Positions 10,506 through 22,400 of a DNA stretch of 64,000 bases are shown here, piece after piece. The first letter of the stretch is position 1; each line of letters begins with the position of its first letter. The notes beneath the pieces are model-generated. The model did no database searches, was not told the DNA's origin, and worked only from the letters and a program-made list of their open reading frames with translations. This DNA comes from Desmodesmus armatus (taxonomy: Eukaryota > Chlorophyta > Chlorophyceae > Sphaeropleales > Scenedesmaceae), in contig VIIQ02000667.1 of NCBI GenBank assembly GCA_007449985.2, forward strand, positions 62,001 to 126,000, read 5' to 3'. The translations under genes and the position numbers were made by a program.

Positions 10506-11873
10506 CTACGGGGGACCGGGGCCTCCAACTGACCTAGACCAGGGCACCTGGTCTAAGCCACCAGCAGTGCGCTCAGGGAGCTGCACTGCAGCTGCTGCTG
10601 CTGCTGAGAAGGGAAGACCGACTCGGCTGCGGACCTGCGGAGCTGCAGGTGCGTAGCCACCAAACACAAATGCGCTAGAAAAACCGCCAGATGCAAGGGC
10701 CAAACAAGAAACAGACGGGGAGGAGACAACTGCGAAGTCCCCAGAACCCACAGGAGCAACCACCAAGGGCATCACACTGCTGCGTGTGCCGTTAAGTGCA
10801 TCATCCTGCCAGCCACCGCTGCCGCTGGGGGCAAGGCTGACCGGGCTGTTGCTGCCAGAAGGGGAAGCTGTGGCAGGGCTGCTGTAGCCACTGCTGCTGG
10901 AGAATGCAGCAGCAGAGACGGGGCTGCTGTAGCCGCTGCTGGCACTAGAGGCAGCAAGAGGCGGGTACCCAGTGGGTGTGCCAGCCTCCGTACTGTCGAA
11001 CTGCTGCGGTGCATCCTGCAGCTGTTGCTGGGCAGCCCACTGCCGCCACAGCTGCAGCTCAGCAGCCATGCTGTCATGCTGCTGCTGCACTTGCCGCAGC
11101 TCGGCTTGGCTGCTGCAAGCTTTGCCGTACCAGTGCTGCACCTCTGCAGTCAACTGGTCGTGCATGGAAGCTGCCTCATGCAACTGGTGTTGAGACAACT
11201 GCAGGTCCCGCTGTAGCTGACGGACCTGTTGCTGCAAGGGCTGGACAGACTGCTGGGTAGCCTCTAGCTGGTCCTGTAAGCGACACTGCTGCTGTCGAGA
11301 CTGCTGTTGGGTCTGCTCCAGCTGCGACTGTACCTGGATGACCTGGGTTTGCAGCTGGATGACCCGGGACTGCAGCTGGATGCACTGTTCCTGCTGCTCC
11401 TGAAGCTGCAAGCGCTCCCGCTGGTTGTACTGTAACTGCTGCTGTTGGGCCTGCTGCTCCGCGCGTTGAAGCTGCTGCTGGGAGCACTGTAGCTGCTGCT
11501 CCAGCTGTTCAGACCGACTGTTGGAGTGCTCAAGCTGCTGCTGCAGCTTGGTGACCTCCTGCTGGAGTTGCTGCTCCTGTCCAAGTGACTGCTGCTGAAG
11601 CCGGTCCTGCAACAGCTTGGACAGCTCATACCACTGGTGGGCCTCTGCGGACAGCTGATCCTGCTGTGACTCTGCCTGCTGCAGTAGCTGCTCCAGCTGC
11701 CGGGCCCGCTGCTCAGAAAGCTCCAGCTGCCGCTGCAGCTGACTGGCCTGTTCCTGTGCTGCAGCACGCTCTGCCTCAGCATGCTGCAACTGCTGTGACT
11801 GGCTGCCTTGCGTGAGAAACTGCTCATCTACCTCCACGAAACGACCGAATCCGTAAGGCAGAATTCGGACCAT
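10506..11873 (-). CDS. Gln-rich coiled-coil protein
   Basis: A single-exon frame of 455 residues. After a short start (MVRILPYGFGRFVEVDEQFL), residues about 25-290 are a near-continuous heptad-rich coiled coil dominated by Gln, Leu and Glu (QLQRQLELSEQRARQLEQLL and similar). The remaining 165 residues are Ser/Gly/Pro/Ala-rich, with repeated SSGYSSP motifs, and look disordered. No enzyme motif, signal peptide or membrane segment is visible. Such proteins are often structural or scaffolding, but no function is claimed. A reverse reading of CTG/CAG-rich DNA can fake long Gln frames; here the non-repetitive ends, an ATG in clear context and a TGTAA downstream favour a real gene. Confidence 0.7.
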   Translation of the reverse strand: MVRILPYGFGRFVEVDEQFLTQGSQSQQLQHAEAERAAAQEQASQLQRQLELSEQRARQLEQLLQQAESQQDQLSAEAHQWYELSKLLQDRLQQQSLGQEQQLQQEVTKLQQQLEHSNSRSEQLEQQLQCSQQQLQRAEQQAQQQQLQYNQRERLQLQEQQEQCIQLQSRVIQLQTQVIQVQSQLEQTQQQSRQQQCRLQDQLEATQQSVQPLQQQVRQLQRDLQLSQHQLHEAASMHDQLTAEVQHWYGKACSSQAELRQVQQQHDSMAAELQLWRQWAAQQQLQDAPQQFDSTEAGTPTGYPPLAASSASSGYSSPVSAAAFSSSSGYSSPATASPSGSNSPVSLAPSGSGGWQDDALNGTRSSVMPLVVAPVGSGDFAVVSSPSVSCLALASGGFSSAFVFGGYAPAAPQVRSRVGLPFSAAAAAAVQLPERTAGGLDQVPWSRSVGGPGPP

Positions 11874-12421
11874 GCTGCAGGAGGGTCTGGGAGTGACTAG
11901 CTGAAGGGGCTAGGAGTGAGAGACCGCTAGGGTGCTGCCTCTAGGACAGCATGCCCTCCGACTCCACCATAAGGCTGAATTGCTGCGACTAGAAAGGGAG
12001 AGGGATGCTGCCCACAATCGCGACGCGAGAGGTGAGCACCACTAGCGATCTTCAGATGTAAAAACTCAAGAAACACAGAAGATAACTGGAACCCAGGAGA
12101 GACACTCAATTAACTGAGTTTGAAACCTGAAACGACAACTGAGAGCTCGGGAGACCACGTCTATCGACCGAGACTGAACACAGACAACTGGCTGACAACT
12201 GGCTCTGGCTGCTCTAACGGGCCAAAAGCTGGCGAGCCCGGGGTTACGACGGCTACATGTCTGTAAGCCCCCAGTAATACGCACGTGTTCGATTAGAAGG
12301 AACTCAGAGACCAAACAGATGTACAGCGACAAAGGCAGCCACGTAACTTCGACGATGTCAACAGAACCGAAACACGAAACAGAACCGAGAATGTGGACCA
12401 GACAGTGTTGTTGACTACAAT

Positions 12422-12467
12422 CACCCGATCAAGGTGCACTGCACAGACTGGCAGGTATAGGCACCCA
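12422..12467. repeat. 46-bp direct repeat, right copy
   Basis: Identical to 10084-10129, same orientation, 2338 bp away. Confidence 0.85.
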
Positions 12468-12544
12468 GGGCCAGGTGACAGTAGGGTACAGCCAGAACCC
12501 TGCTGACACCATACCTACACTGTGCAGTGACCCTGCACTACACT

Positions 12545-12755
12545 GGATCACCACAGCTCTCTGAGTGACTTCGACTGACATGCGCCTGCCATGCTGCCTG
12601 TCCTGACCCTGCCCATGTGCAGGCAAACACTGAGGCAGCAGCACGAGGTTCATGCCGGGGGCATTGCTGCAGCAGCAGAGTGCGGCTGGAGCAGCATTGG
12701 CAGTGCTGGTCAGTTGTGCTGCAGGCATTCTTGTTCTGCAACCAAGTTGCAGTTG
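12545..12755. repeat. Dispersed repeat, member B
   Basis: Counterpart of the segment at 6705-6960, with the same order of landmarks but no LRR gene beside it. A lost or relocated LRR unit is one explanation. Confidence 0.5.
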
Positions 12756-15700
12756 GGCCTGTACACTGTTCCCAGGCGTTGGCGGAAGTTAGAGTCATTC
12801 ATGTGCTTGGGGAGTGTGTGATCTGGTCACCAGCGTGACGGTCAATAGTCAACACGAGGTGGCAGTTGTGTTTCGCTTTGAGATGACTTTTGTAAAGCTC
12901 TTGCACACAAGCTGGTAGCGGGTTGTCAAGGGCAAGCTATCAAAACTGTCTGAATCTGCCTGCTGGTGCTGGCAGCAGCCCAAATGCTGCTGTCAACAAC
13001 ACAGCTGCCAGCACACTTTGTGGTGCTTGTAAGGTATTCTACTTGAACCCAACAGCCTTGGCCAACAGCCTGGTCGGTGAAATCATCTTGAAGCGTGTAC
13101 ATACGTTATGACCAATGTCTGATGGTACTGTGCTGTTGCTGAAGCAGGTCAGTATATCAGTCAGCTCAACTGCAAGCGCAGCCGCACTGAGTGCCAAAAA
13201 CCCGCGGCAAAGTATGCAAAGCTTGGTGCACGGCGGCTTGCTCTGGCTTGAGCTCCATGCTGCCAAACACTAGTGTCAACACTAGGCTAGCACTAACCAA
13301 GCGCCTGCGGTGTGCAGCAACCCTCAGCTTCCCCTTCATGGAACAAAAAGAGAGGTCAAGAGAGACTCCTGCCAGCTCAAACAACCCCCAAGATGGCATG
13401 TACACATACAGTGTGTACAGTCTGGCAGACAGCCTACACAAGAGGGGCGCAACTAGCCAACCAGGGCCACTGGGCTAGGATGTACACTGTAAATGAATAC
13501 GTTGGCACGAACTTTGAGACAAACTTCCATATTGGTCCTGGTGAATCACCAGGCCCCCTAGGTGCATGATGACTTCCAGCACACCACAAAACAAAACAAC
13601 GCCAGTGCAGTGCATTGGCGGTAATGACTGGCACACATGCGATGCGTACAGACCATGTCTCCGCTCCCTCACACCATGTTGATAGGCACCGTCATGGCCA
13701 TCCAACTGCCCTAACACAACATGTAGATATGTGCGGCATTCAATCAATCGGTCAATGATGGCACATGCACAGCTGCGCATGTGGTGTCTGGGCTAGCACT
13801 TGTATACACGTAGCAGTGCACAGCATTTGGCCACAGCTCTGCAAACGAGCAATAGGACACCCACAACTCAGCTCCTTGCCAAGGCAGTGCCTCAGGCACT
13901 CGTCAACAGAATGCCTGAGCTTGGACCCTGAGGCCCTCAGCACCACGGCAGTGTAGCAACTGCTGCAGGTGCAGCGGCATCTGCTACCACCGCCAGTGCT
14001 GCCACTACTGGCAACTGCACTGCAATTATGGGCACGAGGATCTGATGGCAGGTTTCTGCTTCACACGTGGTGCTGCCAGCTGCTGCCGTGTTGCGTTGAG
14101 GAAATGTGGTGTGTGGGCGTTGCAACCTGCACAATAACCAGCGGCAGCAGCAAGACAGCAGCACAACGGTTGATTGGTTGGGCGGCTCATGCACACCCCA
14201 TCGGTCACAGACAGTGCTAAGGGAACACTGCCAGTGAAGCACTACAGTCACATGTTGGTCACGTTGAAGCAGCATCGAGCAGCGGCAGCTTTCAAACTAC
14301 TGGTATAAAACAGGTGCATCAACCCACAACTCCAAGTTCAGTACTGTCAGCGGTGCTGACACACAGTGCAGTTCTAACTCTCCTAAAGACATACTACTGT
14401 GGTGCTTTGACACCATGTGTCAACACATAAGCTGGCAGCACACAGGACACAGCGACTGTGCCAAAGTAAGGGGTGGGACACAACACAAGGGAGCACACCC
14501 CGGCCAAACTGGTGCGCACGTGGCAGCAGAGACATAGTACACACGAGGCCCCATTTTGTTGTGATACAAGCTGGCAGCCGTGCTGCCGTATGTATGAGTT
14601 ATTGCATCGACCTCCCCTGGAGGGAGATGGGGATGCAGCGGTCCTTCACCCCCAGGATATTTCTAGAAGCAGTAAGTCACAACACGGGTGAAAAATCGCC
14701 GTTGCCAGACCAGGGTGCGCACTTTCCGTTTCAACACATGTATAATAATCATTTCAAACCTTGCTGAAAGAGTGCCGATGCCAATGTACGCGGACCTAAA
14801 TTGGTTAGACACAGCGTGACATCCATTCCAAAATCGGACACGACAAAAGTCTTAAAATTCCGTGCAGATAATAATTCATTAACCAAAGCGTGCAACAAAG
14901 GCCTCCCAGGGGACTACTCAGCTAAGCAGTACAGACTCCAGGATGCGATCCTCACCGCCCATGGGCTGGCGCAAATGTCATGTTGTTGCCTCATTAGTGT
15001 TGGAAAAAGGCCAGCACTGTCGTAAGGCATGCTGGCTGGGGATGACGTGATGATGGCACATCGACAACGGATGTTCTGGAAGTAGGCTATGCAGATGTGA
15101 AAGTTTTGGCAACGGAGCGCAACCACTAGATCAGCAGGGAACAAGCATCACGCACTGTCAGATGTGTGTACACATACGGATCTGCTGCTGATCAACTCGT
15201 GGCAACGCCAACAGGGTGTCCCGCACGCAGGGTGCTGACGCAAGATATGTGGCGTTAATCATCAACATAACTGTCTGCACGGTCAGTGCAGGAGCGGTCA
15301 TGTTCATGACCTGCACAAACTGTGGTGCTACTGCTGATGGGGTCTGTGGTGCTACTGCTGATGGGGATCTGTGCTGTTGCTGTGTGCAATTTGTGCCAAA
15401 CATCATCAACTTTGCCTTCCACAAAATTATATTGGAACAACACAACCAACACCTGCAAAATCACATAGCACGTGCTGTGCGCACCAGCCAGGCTAATATG
15501 GAGGTCGATGCAGTACTGTCGCCTCTGGCGCCAGCCGTTCTATACACAGTACACACTGCTACCCAGGTCGGGCCCTACTGATGTTCTGTCCTTTGTGGTT
15601 CGAGGGGCCAACACCCACCGTGTGCGAACAAGTGACGCCAAAGCCTTGGGCCTTGCCTGGGTGGGCACTCAGTGAAGGTGGGTGACTGCTGATGATGACG

Positions 15701-16016
15701 ATGCTGCCGACAGCTATGTCGCCTGCAGGCAGCTGCCAGATGGTCCAGCTGTTAGGCACCTACAGGCCTACAGGGCAGCAGCCGAAAGACACACGAGCAA
15801 TTTTTTGGGGGGGAGGTTGTTACAAGTAGATACTTTCACCGCAAAGCGGTAAAGCGGTAATTTAGGCACCAGCAGCTATTCCATGCCAGATATTGAAGCA
15901 TACACTGAATGAAGTGGTGTTGCAGCTGTGCATGTAGCATCTACAGGAGTGCTGAGTCTGCATTCCCTTGGCCACATGCACGACAACAAGCTGCTGTACG
16001 TGCTTGAGGGTGATAC
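12756..16016. other. Gene-poor intergenic stretch
   Basis: No gene recognised on either strand. It contains a short tandem repeat at about 15321-15370 (TGTGGTGCTACTGCTGATGG, twice) and AAAGCGGT tandem copies at about 15840-15860. Open frames here are short, Cys/His-rich and share nothing with known families. Confidence 0.4.
15820..15824 (-). promoter_or_regulatory. Candidate poly(A) signal TGTAA for the OPR-RAP gene
   Basis: TTACA on the plus strand, about 190 bp past the stop of the minus-strand OPR-RAP frame. Confidence 0.45.
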
Positions 16017-18548
16017 TCACACCCCCCTGATGTACAAAATACTGCTGTACAGCACGCGTGCCATGGCCATGGGCAAGTTGCACCCCTGGCCTGCCAGCAG
16101 CACACTCAATGTGGCAACTGCTGCCAGGCTGAACGAAGGGCAATGAACACGGGAACCCTGCTGCCCAAGTGCAAAGCGCAAACAGACAGACCAAGATGTC
16201 TCACCTTTCAACTTTTTCTGCAGGTACTCCTGCTGCTGCTCAGTTCCCTTCAGCCGCCGCCACTCCCACCAAGGTATGCTGATCACTTTGTAGCCCCGAG
16301 CTGCCAGCGCCCTGTTCCTGTACTGCGTGGGACCATCGACTCTGTTCCCAGGACTGACAAAGTGGTGGGGCCCATCAACCTCCACAGCCAGCCTGACCCC
16401 TGCTGCTGTCACTGCCACTATGTCAATACTGTAGTTACCATCAGCTGTGATAACCTCCTGCTGGGGTGGGACCTGCCAGCCTGGCGGTTTCAAGAGGGCT
16501 GCAAACACCTCCCGCTGCAGCGATGAGGGTGCAGCCGCAGCAGATGCTGCCACTTGGTCCTGCATTGCCTTGCGGCACTCATCCAGCTGCTGCTGGGGCA
16601 GCACCTGCAGTAGCCCTAGACCCTTGTCACCAGCCGCTGCTGCTGCTGCTGCTGCTGCTGTTGCTGCTGCTGCAGGGTTGCTGTCCAAAAGCCACAGGTG
16701 CACTTGGTGCAGTTGCAGCAGGTTTTCAGGTACTGCTGCCTCCCACATCCTGCTTGCTGCTTTTGCCAGCTGCAGCACTTCTGGCACAGACTGGCGCAAG
16801 TCAAGTATGGCCACTGCCCAGCACAAAGTGCAGACGCTCTGGCAGGTCAACAAGATGTTGTCCTGCTGCAGCAGCTTCACAGCTTGCTGCAGAAGACCCC
16901 TCAGAAGCGGCGCGCTGCAGTGCCCTAGCAACCCACAAGCCCAGGCTGTGTTGGCCAGCTCCTGCAGACTTGCAGCTGCCAGAAACTGCTGCAGGCGATC
17001 ATCCTGCCTCAACCCTGCCAGCAGTGGCACAGGGAAGGGCCTGAACCTGGCACACGCCAGCAGTGTGTTGGAGATGTCCTGTGGGACAGCTCTGTGCAGA
17101 TGCCTGACAAAAGTTGCCAGCAATAGCTGCAGTTGCTGAGCTGACAGCTGCTGTCCCATCTCTGATGCAGCCCACAGGGCGTTTGATACACTCTGGATGT
17201 TTGCCCTGTTGAGCTTGCTGATAAAGGCTGTCAACAGCTTCTGAAACTGCTGCTGCTGCACCTGCTGGACCAGCTTAGCAACTGCCCACATGCTGTTGGA
17301 TAGGTGCTGAGGGTCAGCCTGGTCAGACTTGGCCGACAGCTCAGCCAGCAGCAGCTGCAGCTGAGCATCAGGCAGCTGCTGGCCCATGTGAGCCATGCCC
17401 AGCAGCACATTGGCAATGTGCTGTGGATTGCTCCTTTGCAGCACGCCTGCAGCAGTGAAGGCTGTCAGCAGCACACCCAGCTGCTGTTGCGGCACCTGAT
17501 GCCCCAGCTTGCCCACTGCCCAGAGAATGTTGGCAACATCCTGGCTGTTTGCCGCTGACAGCATTTCGTGCTGCACAAAAGCAGACAGCAGCTGCCTGAC
17601 AGGGGCACTATGCGTTGCATGTGCACATGCCCAAACAATGTTGGACAGCCCCCTTGTGTCCAGCTGCTGCTGCGCAGCTGGCAGCAGCTGGTCCAGGTGC
17701 TGCAGCAGCTGCTGTGCTGCTGCTGTGCCGGCTACCGTAGCGTCTGCCTGGCACATCCGCCCAAGGCGGTGATAGGCTGTGGAGATGTGGAACATATTCA
17801 GATGCCCTCCCTTCTGCTGCAGCGTGTGTTGCTGCAGCTGCTGCAGCAGGTCTTCTGGCGTTTGACAGTCCTGCAGTACCCGTGTCAGCCCCCTGGCAGA
17901 CACTGCTGAACCCTTGCTCAGCACGTCTGGGCGCCAGCGCTGCTGCCGCTGCATGCGAGGTGTGCCTGACTGCGTCCCAACTGCTGCATCGCCCCTCCCC
18001 CGCTTGCTGCTGCCTTTGGTGCTATACCTGTGGTAAGCACGAGTGCTGACTGCTGGTTGGTTGACTGGCACTACTGTTGCCTTCCTGCTGCCAGCAGTAG
18101 TACCAGGTGGAGGGTCACTGCTGCTGTGCACATGCCTGTGCTGCGGTGCTGACCATGCACGGCTGGCTGCTGTGCTGGGGAACAGCAGCAGCATGGCCGG
18201 TTTTCTGCTGCTGCTGAAGCTAGATGACACCCCAGAAGATGATGCTCCGCCTGCTGGGCATGCTGCAGTGCCTGCAGGACTGATATTGGGGGCTGCCTCA
18301 TCCAGTGCTGGTGCTGATGTAGGACCTTCACTGCCTGTGTGTGCTGAGGTGCCTGCTGCACGTACTGTGGAGCTGCAGGAACCAAGAAGTGCGCTGCTAC
18401 AACGCTGAAGCAGCAGCACAGCACTGCTGCTGCATGAGAGCTGCAGCAGCGAGGGGTGGCATGTGCTGCTGCTTGACAGCAGGGCAGAGAGGTGTCCTGC
18501 AGGGGGCAACCCCAGCAGGCTACGGCCGACTGAGTGTACCAAAGGCAT
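16017..18548 (-). CDS. OPR-RAP organelle RNA-binding protein
   Basis: 843 residues from ATG 18548, chosen over the longer frame start at 18653 because the paralogue at 52978 begins at the equivalent point. Layout: a Ser/Ala-rich N-terminus like an organelle transit peptide (HSVGRSLLGLPPAGHLSALL); a low-complexity linker; octotricopeptide-type repeats at about 270-600, each with a core such as NPQHIANVLLGMAHMGQQLP; a poly-Ala run; and a C-terminal RAP domain (RLAVEVDGPHHFV ... YRNRALAARGYKVISIPWWEW). OPR-RAP proteins of green algae bind chloroplast or mitochondrial transcripts and control their stability, splicing or translation; the target here is unknown. A GTGAGA donor lies just after the RAP domain (KKLK|), so the last 55 residues may be replaced by another exon ending in the 15.9-16.05 kb region. 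Confidence 0.85.
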   Translation of the reverse strand: MPLVHSVGRSLLGLPPAGHLSALLSSSSTCHPSLLQLSCSSSAVLLLQRCSSALLGSCSSTVRAAGTSAHTGSEGPTSAPALDEAAPNISPAGTAACPAGGASSSGVSSSFSSSRKPAMLLLFPSTAASRAWSAPQHRHVHSSSDPPPGTTAGSRKATVVPVNQPAVSTRAYHRYSTKGSSKRGRGDAAVGTQSGTPRMQRQQRWRPDVLSKGSAVSARGLTRVLQDCQTPEDLLQQLQQHTLQQKGGHLNMFHISTAYHRLGRMCQADATVAGTAAAQQLLQHLDQLLPAAQQQLDTRGLSNIVWACAHATHSAPVRQLLSAFVQHEMLSAANSQDVANILWAVGKLGHQVPQQQLGVLLTAFTAAGVLQRSNPQHIANVLLGMAHMGQQLPDAQLQLLLAELSAKSDQADPQHLSNSMWAVAKLVQQVQQQQFQKLLTAFISKLNRANIQSVSNALWAASEMGQQLSAQQLQLLLATFVRHLHRAVPQDISNTLLACARFRPFPVPLLAGLRQDDRLQQFLAAASLQELANTAWACGLLGHCSAPLLRGLLQQAVKLLQQDNILLTCQSVCTLCWAVAILDLRQSVPEVLQLAKAASRMWEAAVPENLLQLHQVHLWLLDSNPAAAATAAAAAAAAAGDKGLGLLQVLPQQQLDECRKAMQDQVAASAAAAPSSLQREVFAALLKPPGWQVPPQQEVITADGNYSIDIVAVTAAGVRLAVEVDGPHHFVSPGNRVDGPTQYRNRALAARGYKVISIPWWEWRRLKGTEQQQEYLQKKLKGETSWSVCLRFALGQQGSRVHCPSFSLAAVATLSVLLAGQGCNLPMAMARVLYSSILYIRGV

Positions 18549-18653
18549 GGTGCCACAGACGTCACCAAGCTTTGCGATCTCGAGGCTCTGAACAAGGCGT
18601 TCTTTGTCAACAGCAGATCGTCGCTCAACAAAGGACAACGGAGCGGACCACAC

Positions 18654-19429
18654 GGGGGCTCGTAACTGACTTTGGGCCTCTCGTTAACGCTCTTCGTTGA
18701 TGCCAGCGGTGCCGGTTCAAGTGGTGTTCAAGTCACTGTTCATGTGTACTTCCATGCATGTGTCCATGTATATGCCATGATGGTCCACACGTGCACTGCA
18801 CAGCTGCCAGAACAGACTGCAAACCTGTCAAGATGCATATTTTGGCCATTACCTCAGGCTGCATGCACGTTTCATTAGATCCACAGGGAAGTGTGTCAGC
18901 AGAATACTCTTGTTGTCTTGGCCTCTCTTGGGCCAAGTTGGGAGTGGGGAGAGGGTGAGGCCGCTGCGCCCCGGCACCACCGTACATGGTGGAATTTGGA
19001 GAGATAACTATTTACAACACAAAAGTTCACAAAAGGACAGAAAGCACCATTAGTCTGTACAGGTCAGCCCAATGAGATGTAAGCATAAACACTCGCATTG
19101 TCCTGCAGGTCTTCCTCCCCCCCCCCACACACACACACGCACTGACACCGTATGGCTGCCACTTCTTGTCCCAGCATTTCAACACGCATCATAGATGCAA
19201 TTTGCCATGCATGCAGTGCATGCAGTAGCATCACGCAGCACAACAGCAGTTCCCTTACTGCACTGCACCAGCCTCTATCTCAGATAGCATCTTTCCCCAA
19301 AGAGGTCGATGCAATACTATCTGAGTAGTATGAGGACATGCAATCTCGCATCATACTAACACCAGCCGGTTGTGTGGCTCATGATCATGAGCCTGGCTGA
19401 GCAGCAGGAGTCATGTCATGCGTCTCACA
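18654..19429. other. Intergenic stretch
   Basis: No gene seen. It separates the start of the OPR-RAP gene from the 3' end of the MYND gene and holds a CA run near 19130 and a TGTAA (reverse) at 19012-19016. Confidence 0.45.
19012..19016 (-). promoter_or_regulatory. Candidate poly(A) signal TGTAA for the MYND gene
   Basis: TTACA on the plus strand, 414 bp after the MYND-gene stop. Confidence 0.35.
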
Positions 19430-22400
19430 CTATGCAGTCCTGTGGCACACTGCCATTGAAGTAGCAGCAGCAGCAGTTGCCAGTGCCGCACACACAGGCT
19501 TGTGCTGCTTCCAGTGCCTGCCCTGACAAGCGCGGGAGCAGTAGCGCGCCACCCGGCAGCCCCCACAGATACAGCTGCGCCCCGACACCAGACTCAGCTC
19601 TGTCGGCCCGGCGGTGTTGGTGCAGCTGGGGTTCTTGCACAGGCAGGGCACAGCCATGCAGCACAGGGCCAAGCCTGCCTGCCGCAGCTGCTGCAGGGCG
19701 GCAGCCCATTCCGCATTCATGCTTGTACTGGTAGTGGCAGCAGCGCTGCCGGCATGGCTCCTGTGCGTTGGAAGCTGTCCTGCGGAGGAGCTGCTAGCCG
19801 CCGGCAGTGCTGCGGCAGCAGGGCTTGCAGCTGGCACAGCGCCCAGTGCCAACAGCAGCTGGTGCAGCTGCAGCAGCACTGCCTCTGGGTCGTAGCCTGC
19901 AGCAGCAAGCTGTGTGTTGTGCGTCTGCAGCCACTGCTGCGCTGCGCCTGCCAAACCCGCTACCTGGGAAGGCTGCACGGTAAAACATTTTTCAAGCCGT
20001 CCCTGCTGCTGCTGCTGCTGCTCAGACTGCTGCTGCTGCTGCTGCTGCTGTAGCTCAGACTGCTGCTGCTGGCCAGCTTCAGCTGCCAGCTGCCCCACCA
20101 CATGCAGGAAGAAGCGGCCAATGATCACCAGGCTGGGCAGCAGGCTGACCCCTGCAGAGCCCATAGCAGCAGCAGCGGACCACTGCTGCTGCTCAGCAGG
20201 CTGTTGCTGCTCAGTCAGCAGTGCTGCTGCCGCCTCTGCGCAGCACAGCATGGCTCCACCAGATAGATCGCTCAGCTGCATCTGGTCAGCTCCCCGCTTC
20301 AGCAGAGTGGCTAGGTAGCTGTAGCACTGCCGCAGTTCCGGCGACCCGACACCCGCCTGACGGCCCAACAGTACTGCCACAGCAGCTGTATACTGAGATG
20401 TGTGGCTGCTGTGGCAGACTTGGATGCTGGCTGCATCACTGATGTGCGCTGCACTGGCCACCTGCTGACAGTTTGCGCTCAATGCAAGGCGAGCTGTGCC
20501 CTCCATAGTGGATTGAATGTCGGCTGCGTGAGCTGCAAACACGTCCTGCGAGTGTAGGAAGATGAGAGGGGCGGCAGGGGTGCCGCAGGATAGGGCTGCT
20601 GCTGCCAGGGGGCTTGTGAAGGAGCTGCTGACTCCTGTTGCTGCTGCTGCTGTTGCAGAGCTGCTGCTGCTGCTGCTGCTGCTGCTGCGGCCAATGGCAT
20701 CCAGTTTGACAACAGAGAATAGCACCAGCTCTCCCAGCAGCAGAGTGCAATCATGCAAGTTGACTGCAAGCTCCTTTGGCATGAGCTCATGCAAGGGGAT
20801 GGGCTGTGCTGCAGCAAGGTCTGGCTGTGTGCAGCTGTCTCCCTGTTGCCCCTGCTGCTGCAGGGGGCTGTTGAGCAGTATCAGTCTGGCCTTGCACAGC
20901 CGAAGCACCACCGGCAGCATCTCAGACACAACTGGGGTTGGGAGAGTAAAAACGTACTGGCACTGCTGCTGCTGCTGGTCATCGGGGTGCTCAGCATTCA
21001 GCTGCTGCATGCGGTGCTCGAGCTGCGAGGATGAAGTATGCTGCTGCTGCTGCTGCTGCTGGTGCTGACGGCCGCTGTGGTCTGCCGTGCTGCATTTCTC
21101 GTCAAGCTGCTGCTGCACTGCTGACATGGGAAGGGACAGCATCATCAGCTGAGGTGCCGCAGAGGAATCCTCTGCCAGCAGCACGGCAACAGAGCTTCCT
21201 AGGGAGCGATGGTAAGTATCCAGAGAGTATCTGCTGAGGTCGAGAGCTATGTGGCAAGCAACCTCTGCGTCTGAGTTGCCAGCTGGCAGGCTGTCTGCCC
21301 ACTGCAGCAGCAGCAGGGACAGTAGGAAGGTGGTCTCTGTTTGTGTCAAGCCCTCTGAGTCAATGCGCAGGAATGTGGTGCCACTGCCTGGTGCCTGCAG
21401 AGGCGAGGGCAAACAAAAGGGCAGACAACACACAGAGACCAACACACTGTTGGTATTTACCACCACTTCTTGAGTGAGAGATTACGTAATTGTTCTTGTT
21501 ATAGGGCACCCGGTGCATAAGACTGGCTATGGCATAAGACTGTATCTTGTGGGTGCAAAAACAGTCTTCAACGACTGAATCCGTCTCTTACCGCCTCGGG
21601 GTTGAGGGTTGGCCCTGAACCCTAAACCCATAGCAGCGTGAGACGGTGAGTCTCTAGCCGCCTCAGGCGACTAGTAGGCGACTAGTAGGTAACTAGTAGG
21701 CGATTTGCATGTAACTAGTACTTATATTGCGAAGTGCGGACCTTGGTCAATGGGCTGGCGGACCCATGCGGACCTAGTCAAAGTCCGCACAGTTTCAAAA
21801 ACGGTTACTTGCAGGTTACATGCCTGTGAGGGTAACGAGAACGCTGCAGCGCTGCGTATGTTATCCTTCTATGTTGAGGCTTTCCTTTGTGCACTGTATC
21901 GTCGCGTATCGTTTTGAACTGGCACCTAGAGTCCCATCATAACCTCCATCACAACAGCACGTTCAATCTGTGGAGACGATATCAGCTCGGTTACCCGCTT
22001 CTACGTGCTAATGTAGACCCTTAAGATTGTCATGGGTCGGGGCAGCAAAGGCAAACAAGCTCCTGCAAGCAAAGCAGGCACTGCAAAGCCATCAGCAGCA
22101 CAGGTGCAGGAGCAGGATGCCAAGCACGATGCACACGTTCCTCAAAAGCGCAAGAGGGCCCCAAAAGCAGCTGCAGCACAGCAGTTTGATGATGACAGCG
22201 ACCCAGAGCTGCTGGAAGACCTGGAGGACGGCGAGTGGGACCCAACAGCAGCAGACAGTGAGCTTGCTGACGACATCCTGGGTGGCCTTTACGACGAGTC
22301 GGAGGACAGCCAGGAGGAGTCAGACCAGGAGGCAGATGCACACCAGCAACGCAGGGAGCCAAAAGCCTCAGCAAGGTAATGAGCCAGCCAGACAGCCAGC

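Noticed and set aside
16447..18700. Long plus-strand Ala/Ser/Cys-rich frames over the OPR-RAP gene
   Set aside because: They are reverse readings of CAG-rich coding sequence.
19430..21466. MYND protein as a separate gene starting at ATG 21466
   Set aside because: The first 24 residues read through an obvious intron end (CTCTGCAG), and the upstream exon is found in phase beyond the element.
21621..21630. Telomere-like CCCTAAACCC next to the element's left border
   Set aside because: A single unit with no array; not evidence of a telomere or subtelomere.
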